This document shows, in pieces, positions 1 to 7,227 of a stretch of 8,497 bases of DNA. Source of the DNA: CAZSDU01 sp964605775 (lineage in GTDB: Bacteria > Bacteroidota > Bacteroidia > Bacteroidales > FEN-979); NCBI GenBank assembly GCA_964605775.1, contig CAZSDU010000042.1, positions 1 to 8,497 on the forward strand, given 5' to 3'. Position 1 is the first letter of the stretch; every line of letters starts with the position of its first letter. The notes under the pieces were generated by a model that saw only the letters and a list, made by a program, of their open reading frames with translations, was not told the origin of the DNA and ran no database searches. The position numbers and the translations under genes were made by a program.

Positions 1-116
1 TGTCCAAATCTGATTTAACAAAATCTGTCCAGCTATTTAGGGGGTTAAGCCAGTTGGGAACCAAATACAACAGTATTTTCTCAAAAATGTTTGAGTGGTT
101 GTGTATTTCCATTTAG
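1..116 (+). CDS. Possible 3' end of an unrecognised gene (partial)
   Basis: Reading from base 3, the frame stays open for 37 codons to a TAG at 114-116, with no start codon needed if the gene begins left of the window. The peptide has a plausible mix of residues, including a basic stretch followed by an aromatic-rich end (K-M-F-E-W-L near the C terminus). I do not recognise the family. A transposase tail is one possibility but nothing here proves it. An open stretch this short can arise by chance in AT-rich DNA, so confidence is low. Confidence 0.25.
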   Translation, partial: SKSDLTKSVQLFRGLSQLGTKYNSIFSKMFEWLCISI

Positions 117-664
117 CTATATTTCAAAGGAAACAATAGATAATTACGTCTTTTACGAAATTATCAGATCAAGGATGATTTCGATAGATAGCAGCGCACT
201 CAATCCCTATTTTTATTTCCGAGAAATTCATTTTGCGAGAAATATTGGTATAATTAAATATATTGAAAACACCAGGTACTTTAACATTAAAAGGTCTTAT
301 AGCTTAAAAAAATACAGTGTTTTTCAACAATGAATTTCCAATTATAGAATATCGAGATCCTTACCGTTTTTTACCAATCTATTTGTAAAGACAAAAAGCA
401 TAAGAAGTTCCATATTTGCTCTTAGATATTGTCGTTACCCGTCCGAACAGCAGGCCAAAGGAATGTACACTGCCATCCTCAGCAATGGTAAAAAAAGCTA
501 TTCGGGGAAGATGGATGGGCCTTTGTTGTCATTATTTCCAATCCTAACAGCATTAAGCCTGACATCCTTGTTTTGCTTTTTTGAGCTTAAATCGGGAAAA
601 GATAATGGCCTGTCCTGTCGGGCAAGCGGATTTTTTCGTATCTTGCCAGTTAACTGAAAAAAAC
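117..664. other. AT-rich stretch without a supported gene
   Basis: This stretch of about 550 bases holds no gene I can support. Frame 1 is open at 49-330 and again at 334-654, broken only by a TGA at 331-333, but the encoded peptides are low in recognisable motifs. A second short frame (492-581) reads as a more protein-like, hydrophobic peptide ending in V-L-L-F, so a decayed gene is possible. An inverted repeat GGCAAG (621-626) / CTTGCC (642-647) could form a hairpin; no T-run follows it. No tRNA, IS terminal repeat or CRISPR-like repeat was seen. Confidence 0.45.
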
Positions 665-871
665 ATGAATTACGATAAATTTGACAGCAGGCGTAATCTG
701 ACCCATCCCCAGGGGACAATTCCGGCGGCAAAGCAACTGGTGGGTTCGATAAAAGATAAATTTCCGATTTTTCTTGATGGGGGTAAAACGATCATTTTTA
801 TCGCCGATAAAAATAAAGAAAAGGAAACCATCGAAAGGTACAAAAGAAGAGGCTTCCCCGGAAAAATCTGA
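665..871 (+). CDS. Small conserved-looking hypothetical protein, 68 aa
   Basis: An ATG at 665 opens a 68-codon frame ending in TGA at 869-871. I do not recognise the protein family. It is soluble-looking and highly charged, with no signal peptide or membrane segment. Residues around 19-30 carry a G-T-I-P-A-A-K pattern. A short hydrophobic core follows, F-L-D-G-G-K-T-I-I-F-I, which looks like two beta strands around a Gly-Gly turn, and then a Lys/Glu-rich probable helix. Codon choice resembles the neighbouring real genes and differs from the AT-rich DNA to its left. Earlier in-frame starts exist (TTG 581, ATG 605), but they would place the 621-647 hairpin inside the gene, and the residues they add look less protein-like, so I prefer 665. 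No Shine-Dalgarno is visible, as for the other genes here. It is probably its own short unit, ending at the hairpin over its stop codon. Confidence 0.5.
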   Translation: MNYDKFDSRRNLTHPQGTIPAAKQLVGSIKDKFPIFLDGGKTIIFIADKNKEKETIERYKRRGFPGKI

Positions 872-878
872 CCTCTTC
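846..878 (+). terminator. Hairpin spanning the stop codon of the small gene
   Basis: GAAGAGG (846-852) is perfectly complementary to CCTCTTC (872-878). The 19-base loop contains a further small TTC/GAA hairpin. The TGA stop at 869-871 lies inside the loop. No T-run follows, so this is not a classical intrinsic terminator. It may instead be a 3' end stabiliser or chance. Confidence 0.3.
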
Positions 879-960
879 ATGTGGTTTCACAGGCTTATTT
901 GCTGGCTAAACAGATAAACCGCTGAACCGGGTATAAGTATCTATATTGCTAAATATTTAT

Positions 961-968
961 TATCTTTG
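961..968 (+). promoter_or_regulatory. Bacteroidota-type -7 element ahead of the acyl-CoA synthetase gene
   Basis: TATCTTTG matches the TAnnTTTG -7 consensus of the Bacteroidota primary sigma factor exactly. It sits in the gap between the small gene and the acyl-CoA synthetase gene and points toward the latter. A TTG at 946-948 is too close to be a proper -33 element, and no TTTG lies at the usual distance, so the upstream half is weak. Transcription would start near 975, giving a leader of about 120 nt before the ATG at 1095. Confidence 0.5.
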
Positions 969-1050
969 CGGATTGAATGATTTACGGATCATGATGAACG
1001 GATCATAATATCACTTCCGCCAGAAAATCTGCCTGGAAGAACCCCACGAA

Positions 1051-1087
1051 GTGGCAACCCAAAACCCTTTGCGGTGTCACTTTTTTT
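1051..1087 (+). promoter_or_regulatory. Terminator-like hairpin with U-run in the leader (possible attenuator)
   Basis: GTGGCA (1051-1056) pairs with TGTCAC (1075-1080), including one G-U. With A1057 bulged, C1058-C1059 can add pairs to G1073-G1074. Seven T residues (1081-1087) follow immediately, and the synthetase ATG is at 1095. This is the shape of an intrinsic terminator placed between promoter and gene. A competing small hairpin, CCAC (1044-1047) with GTGG (1051-1054), uses the same left arm. Both are seen in the sequence; attenuation itself is inference. Confidence 0.3.
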
Positions 1088-1094
1088 ATTTCCC

Positions 1095-2738
1095 ATGAGA
1101 GAACAGCTAAAATTAACTTTTCCCGCCCAATTGGCCGAGACGGTCAGATTGTTTGGAAATCGTCCAGCCATGGCCTTGGTTGGAGAAAAACCCCTGACCT
1201 ATGATCAGCTTTTTAATGAGGTGACTTCATTGATTGCTTTTCTTGAAAAGATTGGCTTCAAACCCGGAGATAAGGCAGGCGTCCTGAGTACCAATATGCC
1301 ACAATGGGGCATTGCCTATTTCGCCATCACCGGAATGGGCGGAATTGTTGTCCCCCTTCTTCCTGATTTCCATCAGGATGAAATCGAAAACATCATCAAC
1401 CATTCAGAAACCAAACTTATCTTTTTTTCGGATACTTTATGGTCAAGGATAAGTACCATCAAAGCTCCCCTGCTGTCGCACTGCATCAGGATAGAAGATT
1501 TTAGCTGCATGAATGCCGGGCCTGATCAGCCGGTTTATGTAAAATCAAAAACACCTGCCCTGACTTATTCCGTGGAAGAAAACGACCTGGCCGCCCTGAT
1601 CTATACCTCAGGGACTACGGGCAAGTCAAAAGGAGTTATGCTCACGCATAAAAATATCACTTTTACTGCCATAAAATCCGGTGTGATTCAGCCAATCAAT
1701 GAAAATGACCGTTTTTTATCGGTTTTACCCCTTTCGCATACGTATGAAAATACCATCGGATTGATCCTTCCTGTGATCAGCGGAGCCTGCATCTATTATC
1801 TGGGACGTCCGCCCACTTCTTCCATCCTTCTTCCTGCCCTGAAAGCAGTAAAGCCCACCATCATGCTGACCGTGCCTTTGATCATTGAAAAAATCTATCG
1901 TTCAAAAATCCTGGCGACCATCAGGGAAAAATGGATCACCCGGATGCTCTATAAAATCCCATATACCCGGAAAAAAATGAATAAGGTGGCCGGAAAAAAG
2001 CTGAGAGAGACTTTTGGAGGGGAGCTGAAGTTTTTCGGTATCGGTGGGGCCAAACTCAACCGTTCGGTAGAGAAATTCCTGATCCAGGCCGGTTTTCCTT
2101 ATGCCATCGGATACGGGCTTACCGAATCTGCCCCATTACTTGCAGGTGCGAATCCCCAGCAAGTAAGATTGCAGTCCACAGGCCCTGCCATGGAGGGCGT
2201 GGAACTGACTATTCATGACCCTGATCCTAAGACAGGCGAAGGCGAAATCTGGGCAAAAGGACCCAATGTGATGATGGGTTATTACAAAGAGCCTGAGCTT
2301 ACAAAAGAAGTGATCACCGCTGATGGTTGGCTGAAGACCGGTGATCTCGGCCGATTCGACAATTCAGGCTACCTTTATCTAAGGGGACGGTTGAAAACCA
2401 TGATTGTAGGCTCGGGAGGTGAAAATATTTATCCCGAAGACATTGAATCCGTGATTAATAATTTTCGGTATGTCCTTGAATCCTTAGTGATCGAAAAAAA
2501 AGGCAAGCTCATTGCACTGGTACATTTTGATCAACAGGAAATAGAAGCACGCTACCATCATGTGAAACATGAAGTATCGGATTTTATGGAAGCAAAACTT
2601 GAAGAATTGATGCGGGAACTCCAGGAATATGTGAATGCAAGGGTGAATAAATTTTCCCGTGTTCAGGTTGTTTTGGTTCATCCGGAACCTTTCCAGAAAA
2701 CGGCTACGCAAAAGATCAAAAGGTTTTTATATATCTGA
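1095..2738 (+). CDS. Long-chain fatty acid-CoA ligase type AMP-binding enzyme
   Basis: This 547-residue protein belongs to the ANL adenylating superfamily and most resembles long-chain acyl-CoA synthetases. These activate a fatty acid with ATP to an acyl-AMP, then transfer it to CoA. The ATP-binding P-loop Y-T-S-G-T-T-G-K-S-K-G is at residues 170-180. The Y-G-L-T-E-S adenine motif is at 340-345. The ribose-binding Asp of K-T-G-D is D417. The hinge R-G-R-x-K is at 430-434 and is followed by G-G-E-N-I-Y-P-E-D at 441-449. The C-terminal T-Q-K-I-K-R supplies the likely catalytic lysine (about K540). The segment before 340, with K-K-L-R-E-T-F-G-G and the Gly-rich G-I-G-G-A, is typical of the long-chain group. 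There is no signal peptide, so it is cytosolic or loosely membrane-associated. The GTG at 1074 would add seven residues but overlaps the leader hairpin, so ATG 1095 is preferred. An acyl-ACP synthetase role cannot be excluded. Confidence 0.9.
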   Translation: MREQLKLTFPAQLAETVRLFGNRPAMALVGEKPLTYDQLFNEVTSLIAFLEKIGFKPGDKAGVLSTNMPQWGIAYFAITGMGGIVVPLLPDFHQDEIENIINHSETKLIFFSDTLWSRISTIKAPLLSHCIRIEDFSCMNAGPDQPVYVKSKTPALTYSVEENDLAALIYTSGTTGKSKGVMLTHKNITFTAIKSGVIQPINENDRFLSVLPLSHTYENTIGLILPVISGACIYYLGRPPTSSILLPALKAVKPTIMLTVPLIIEKIYRSKILATIREKWITRMLYKIPYTRKKMNKVAGKKLRETFGGELKFFGIGGAKLNRSVEKFLIQAGFPYAIGYGLTESAPLLAGANPQQVRLQSTGPAMEGVELTIHDPDPKTGEGEIWAKGPNVMMGYYKEPELTKEVITADGWLKTGDLGRFDNSGYLYLRGRLKTMIVGSGGENIYPEDIESVINNFRYVLESLVIEKKGKLIALVHFDQQEIEARYHHVKHEVSDFMEAKLEELMRELQEYVNARVNKFSRVQVVLVHPEPFQKTATQKIKRFLYI

Positions 2739-2780
2739 AACCCCATTTCGTAAATACCCGGGATTAAGCAGCAGGAATAG

Positions 2781-2799
2781 CTTGCCTCATAGAGGTAAG
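2781..2799 (-). terminator. Hairpin over the stop codon of the outer-membrane channel gene
   Basis: CTTGCCTC (2781-2788) pairs with GAGGTAAG (2792-2799) around an ATA loop, with one G-U pair. It overlaps the channel gene's stop (2787-2789) and lies just past the end of the converging acyl-CoA synthetase gene. An alternative fold, TTGCCT (2782-2787) with AGGCAA (2798-2803), is also perfect. Neither side has a strong T-run. It could end transcripts from both directions, but this is inferred from position and shape only. Confidence 0.35.
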
Positions 2800-4139
2800 G
2801 CAAATTTCAGCAAATCTCCGCTCAGCCGGTTTAATTCAACTTCGGATTTTTTCGCTTCGAATTGTGCGGAAATCAGGTCGTACTCGGCTTCAATCAGTTT
2901 CTTTTGAATTTCACGTAATTCCACATCATTGATACTGCCAAGCTTGTACTTTTCAAACGCGATATTTACATTTTCCTGAGCCACCCCCACATTGGATAAT
3001 TGCATTTTGACCACTTCCAGGCTTGCCCTGAACTGATTATGTAGTTTTAGCAAACCGGAACGTAATTCCTCTTCGGTATCCTGGACCATTATTTCCCCTG
3101 AATTCATCAGGATTTTTGCATTTTTAATGGCCCGGTTGATGTTAAATCCGTTAAATAGGGTGTAGGAGAGAGAAAACCCATAGGAAGGACCGTAACTTTG
3201 ATTGGATTTCAGGAACCCTGTCTGGGAATTCAGGGTGCCATAGCTGTATCCTGCATTGATGTTCAGCTGGGGATATCGTTCTGATTCGGCTTGACGCACC
3301 CCCAGCCTGGAAAGCCCCTGGTTTAATCGGGCGGCTTTAAGTTGAGTATTCTGGGAAAGCGCTTTTTTCATCAGGCTGTCCAGCGGCTGGGGAGAGGAGA
3401 GGCGGATGGTGTCTAAGATTTCAAAGGGAAAGGTGACATCACGAACCAGCAAACGGTTCATGTCGACATAGGTATTGTTTAATAAGACCATCTGCCGGAT
3501 CAGCATGGTACTGTCGGCATTCAGGTCAACGGTTGACTGAAGCAGCATAAGCTCTGATCCGGCGCCCAGAGAGAGTTTGGCTTCAGCTATTCTTTTTCTT
3601 TGTACCGATAGCGCAACAGCATCCCTGGCCACCCGGACCAATTGACGCAACTGGATAATTCCATAATACGTCATGATAATATCTGACAGCGTCCCTTCTA
3701 CCGCGATCCGGCTGCCATTTTCCCCCAGTTCTTCCAGCACCCCAAGCATCTTTTTCTGGACAAACATATTCATCCCGTCGAACAAGGTCCAGTTCAACTG
3801 AACGCCGATATTCAGCGTGTTATTCTGTGCATTGGCAATGTCCTTGGTGGTTCCGCTGAATTGTTCCTGATGGGTAGTGGAAATAGTATTGTTCTGAGCT
3901 GCACTCAGGACAAGGGAAGGCAGAAATCCTGCATTCCCTATGGTATTGTTGTTTTTAGAAATAAGGGCCTCATTCTGCTGTAGCAGGATGGAGTAGTTAT
4001 TCATCAAACCGTTTTCTATTGCTTTCTGAAGCGTAAGCAGTTCCTGGGAACGGGCATCTCCAATCCGGAAGAAAAACAAAAAAAACACTCCGGGGAATGC
4101 GCATAAGGTAAAAATCCTGTTTAAAAATAACTTTCTCAT
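2787..4139 (-). CDS. TolC-family outer-membrane efflux channel
   Basis: This 450-residue protein has an N-terminal signal peptide: basic M-R-K-L-F-L-N-R, then a Phe-rich hydrophobic core to about residue 24, with likely cleavage near A29-R-S-Q32. No lipobox is present. The mature part shows the internal duplication of the OEP/TolC family. Each half has an L-x-W/Y-T-L-F-D/N-G strand (115-122 and 324-331). Each is followed by a long amphipathic helix and a K-L-S/G-x-G hinge (188-194 and 399-402), then another helix ending in an L-N-R-L type motif (228-231 and 436-439). Such proteins form a trimeric barrel in the outer membrane with a periplasmic tunnel. It is the last gene of the operon, 13 nt after the pump gene, and would serve as its exit duct. 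Length is normal for the family. No Shine-Dalgarno is seen. Confidence 0.93.
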   Translation of the reverse strand: MRKLFLNRIFTLCAFPGVFFLFFFRIGDARSQELLTLQKAIENGLMNNYSILLQQNEALISKNNNTIGNAGFLPSLVLSAAQNNTISTTHQEQFSGTTKDIANAQNNTLNIGVQLNWTLFDGMNMFVQKKMLGVLEELGENGSRIAVEGTLSDIIMTYYGIIQLRQLVRVARDAVALSVQRKRIAEAKLSLGAGSELMLLQSTVDLNADSTMLIRQMVLLNNTYVDMNRLLVRDVTFPFEILDTIRLSSPQPLDSLMKKALSQNTQLKAARLNQGLSRLGVRQAESERYPQLNINAGYSYGTLNSQTGFLKSNQSYGPSYGFSLSYTLFNGFNINRAIKNAKILMNSGEIMVQDTEEELRSGLLKLHNQFRASLEVVKMQLSNVGVAQENVNIAFEKYKLGSINDVELREIQKKLIEAEYDLISAQFEAKKSEVELNRLSGDLLKFALPL

Positions 4140-4152
4140 CGTGTATCGATAT

Positions 4153-7100
4153 TCACATTCTACCCTTTTCTGTTTTTGTTCCGGTATCTTTTGAAACGGA
4201 TAAATAGGTATATAAGGCAGGGATGACGAAAAGGGTAAGGATCAGTGAAAAAATCAATCCGCCGATGATTGTTATTCCCATTGGAACGCGGCTTCTGGAA
4301 GCGGCGCCCAGGGCCAGGGCAATGGGTAAGGCGCCCAGCGCAGTAGCCAGGCTGGTCATCAGAATGGGACGCAAACGGCGGGTGGTTGCATCGATCACCG
4401 CTTCCTTCAGATTCAACCCCGATTGCTTGCGTTGATTGGCAAATTCCACGATCAGGATTCCGTTCTTGGTCACTATTCCAATGAGAACGATCACTCCGAT
4501 TTCACTGAAAATATTCAGGGTTTGCCCAAATATCCGGAGGGATATAATGGCGCCGGCCAATGCGAGGGGAACGGTAAACATAATGATCAAAGGATCCATA
4601 AAACTCTCAAACTGGGCAGCCAGTATCAGGTAAACTAAGATTAAAGCCAGCAGGAGGGCAAACAATAAACTCCCGGAGCTGTCTTCAAATTCCTTGGAAA
4701 CGCCTGCCAGGGCAGAAGAAAATGAATCATCGAAAGTACTTCTGCCGATGTCCCGCATGGCTTCAATACCCTGGCCCAGGGTTACCCCTTTGGCGGGCTG
4801 GGCAGAAACAGTGGCAGATACATATCGGTTAAAACGGTAAAGCTGCGGAGGATTGCTTTGTTCATAGAGCTTAACAACATTATCGAGTTGTATCAGTTCT
4901 CCCCGGATATTTCTGATATAGATAGAACTCAGATCCAAAGGCTGGTCCCTGTATGCCCTTTCAGCCTGCCCGATTACCTGGTATTGCTTGCTGTTCATGA
5001 TAAAGTATCCATAACGTTGTCCACTGAAATAGAGCTGAAGGGTTTCAGCAATATTCCTCACGTTGATCCCCAATGCCCTAGCCCGGTCCCGGTCTATTTC
5101 CACGGATAGCTCAGGCTTATTGAATTTAAGGTTCAGATCAACCACCTGAAACTTAGGGTCAGCCTGAACCCTCTCCATGAATTTTGGAAGATACTGTTTT
5201 AGTTTTTCAAAATTCGGGGCAAGAATGACGTATTGAACAGGTAACCCTGAATTCCTGCCGCCTCCGATAGTTTGTTCCTGAATGATGAAAGTCTTTGCAA
5301 AAGTGTAATTTTTCGTGATGGTGCTGAGTTCGTCGGCAATATCCTGCTGGGTGCGTTCTCGTTCTTCCGCTTGTGTCAGGATGAGTCTTACGAATCCAAC
5401 ATTGGTGGAAGAAGACGAGCCAAATCCCGGCGCTGTAATTCCCATCATGGCTTGCTTTTCAGGAATGGTATCAGCAATTTTTAGCATTTGTTCCATGTAC
5501 TTATCCATCAGTTCGAAGGAGGTTCCTTCGGGAGCTGTCGAAACAATCTGTAGACGGCTCTTATCTTCCATCGGAGCCAGTTCTGATGGGATTGTGGCTC
5601 CTATACCCAGGATCAACCCTATGGAAAAGACCATAATCAAAATGGCCAGCCAGCGATGCGAAATAAAAAGCCTGAGGCTGCGATGATAAAAATCGGTGAA
5701 TTGGTTCAGAAGGTATTCTGTATAGGTGAACAAATGATTATGGTGTACCACTTTCTTTAACATCCTTGAACTCATCATGGGGGTGAGGGTAAGGGATACG
5801 AGGGCTGATACCAGAATGGTTCCGGCTACGACCACACCGAATTCACGGAAAAGCCGGCCGGTCAACCCCTGTAGGAAAATGATCGGGAGAAAGACCGCTG
5901 CCAGGGTGATGGTGGTAGAAAGAATGGCGAAAAAAATCTCTTTCGAACCCTGATGACCGGCTTCAATGGGATCCATCCCCCCCTCAATCTTATGATATAT
6001 GTTTTCAAGCACTACGATGGCATCATCAACCACAAGTCCGGTGGCCAGGACAATCCCAAGCAAAGTGAGGATGTTTATTGAAAACCCGGCAACATACATA
6101 ATGAAAAACCCGCTGACCAAAGAAATCGGAATGGCGATAATGGGGATCAGGGTAGTTTTCCAGCTGCGTAAAAAGATAAATATAACAAGAAGAACAAGTC
6201 CGAAAGCGATCAGGATGGTCTCCTGCACTTCTGAAATAGCTTTACGGATACTCAAAGTGGTGTCTAAACTGGTTCCGACCTTTATATCGCCGGGTATTTC
6301 TGTTTTCAGTTGATTAACACGTTTGTATATTTCATCCACAATGGTGATCTGATTGGCTCCGGGCTGAGGGGTGATGGCAACACCGACCATAGGGACCAAA
6401 CCATTCCCTCTCATGATGGTCCTTTCATTTTCGGGAAGCAGGCTTGCCATCCCGACATCACGCATCCGAATGACAGTGCCGTTCTTTTCAAGGATAATCA
6501 TATCGTTAAATTCAGAGGGGGTGGTCAAGCGTCCTTTGGTTCTGATGGTCAGTTCTGTTCCATACCCTTCAATCCTGCCGGTAGGGAGCTCGATGTTTTC
6601 TCGGGTCAGGGCATCCCGGACATCCCCCGGTGTCAATTGAAAACCAGCCAGTTTTCCGGGATCAAGCATCAACTTCATGGCATACCTCCGCTCTCCCCAG
6701 ATTCTCACCTCACTTACACCAGGAACGGTCTGAAGCCTTTCCTTGAAGACATTGTTGGCAAAGTCAGATAATTCCATCAGGTTTCTCACCTCGCTTTGAA
6801 GGGTGACGGCATAAATGGGATTGGCATCGGCATCTGACTTGGTCACAATGGGAGGATCGGTATCCGGGGGGATGTTACGGATAGCTCGGGAAACCCTGTC
6901 CCTGACATCATTGGCGGCCGATTCCATGTCAACCCCCAGTTCAAATTCAACCGTAATATTACTGCGCCCGTCACTGCTGATGGAAGTCAGTGAGCGTATT
7001 CCTGCAATTCCATTGATAGACTCTTCAAGGGGTTGGGTAATCTGGGATTCGATGACATCCGCATTGGCTCCGATATAATTGGTGGTCACCGTGACGACAG

Positions 7101-7227
7101 GAGGATCAACACTGGGAAATTCCCTGATGCCAAGAAAAACATAGCCGATAACCCCAAAAAGAATGATCAGTAAAGAAATTACTGTAGCCAGTACCGGACG
7201 GTTTATGCTGATGGAAGAAATATTCAT
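4153..7227 (-). CDS. RND multidrug efflux permease, HAE1 family (AcrB/MexB-like)
   Basis: This 1024-residue inner-membrane protein is the proton-driven pump of a tripartite efflux system. It opens with the typical S-I-x-R-P-V-x-A-T first membrane helix (about 10-32). A large periplasmic porter loop follows, then helices 2-6 (about 335-495). Helix 7 is near 523-545, followed by a second periplasmic loop with P-S-E-L-A-P-M-E-D and, near 733, F-S-G-Q-R-Y-G-Y-F. The last five helices end around residue 1010. The proton-relay aspartates of helix 4 are the pair D401-D402 in G-L-V-V-D-D-A. The partner lysine of helix 10 is K921 in T-K-N-G-I-L-I-V-E-F. All key residues are present and the length is normal, so it should be active. 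Substrates (drugs, bile salts, dyes, lipids) cannot be told from sequence. Its ATG overlaps the adaptor's TGA, which indicates translational coupling. Confidence 0.96.
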   Translation of the reverse strand: MNISSISINRPVLATVISLLIILFGVIGYVFLGIREFPSVDPPVVTVTTNYIGANADVIESQITQPLEESINGIAGIRSLTSISSDGRSNITVEFELGVDMESAANDVRDRVSRAIRNIPPDTDPPIVTKSDADANPIYAVTLQSEVRNLMELSDFANNVFKERLQTVPGVSEVRIWGERRYAMKLMLDPGKLAGFQLTPGDVRDALTRENIELPTGRIEGYGTELTIRTKGRLTTPSEFNDMIILEKNGTVIRMRDVGMASLLPENERTIMRGNGLVPMVGVAITPQPGANQITIVDEIYKRVNQLKTEIPGDIKVGTSLDTTLSIRKAISEVQETILIAFGLVLLVIFIFLRSWKTTLIPIIAIPISLVSGFFIMYVAGFSINILTLLGIVLATGLVVDDAIVVLENIYHKIEGGMDPIEAGHQGSKEIFFAILSTTITLAAVFLPIIFLQGLTGRLFREFGVVVAGTILVSALVSLTLTPMMSSRMLKKVVHHNHLFTYTEYLLNQFTDFYHRSLRLFISHRWLAILIMVFSIGLILGIGATIPSELAPMEDKSRLQIVSTAPEGTSFELMDKYMEQMLKIADTIPEKQAMMGITAPGFGSSSSTNVGFVRLILTQAEERERTQQDIADELSTITKNYTFAKTFIIQEQTIGGGRNSGLPVQYVILAPNFEKLKQYLPKFMERVQADPKFQVVDLNLKFNKPELSVEIDRDRARALGINVRNIAETLQLYFSGQRYGYFIMNSKQYQVIGQAERAYRDQPLDLSSIYIRNIRGELIQLDNVVKLYEQSNPPQLYRFNRYVSATVSAQPAKGVTLGQGIEAMRDIGRSTFDDSFSSALAGVSKEFEDSSGSLLFALLLALILVYLILAAQFESFMDPLIIMFTVPLALAGAIISLRIFGQTLNIFSEIGVIVLIGIVTKNGILIVEFANQRKQSGLNLKEAVIDATTRRLRPILMTSLATALGALPIALALGAASRSRVPMGITIIGGLIFSLILTLFVIPALYTYLSVSKDTGTKTEKGRM

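Noticed and set aside
3..32. Short direct repeat AAATCTG near the left edge
   Set aside because: Two 7-base copies 14-15 nt apart in AT-rich sequence are expected by chance; no terminal inverted repeat or target duplication was found with it.
91..333. 80-codon open frame starting with TTG
   Set aside because: AT-rich, no recognisable motif, weak start codon with no ribosome site, and composition like the surrounding non-coding DNA.
463..657. 64-codon open frame on the plus strand
   Set aside because: Its Leu/Ser/Phe-rich peptide looks like random translation, and part of it overlaps a more protein-like reading in another frame; kept only as a possible remnant.
498..880. Minus-strand open frames opposite the small gene and its upstream region
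   Set aside because: They are antisense to the better-supported plus-strand frame at 665-871 and lack protein-like character.
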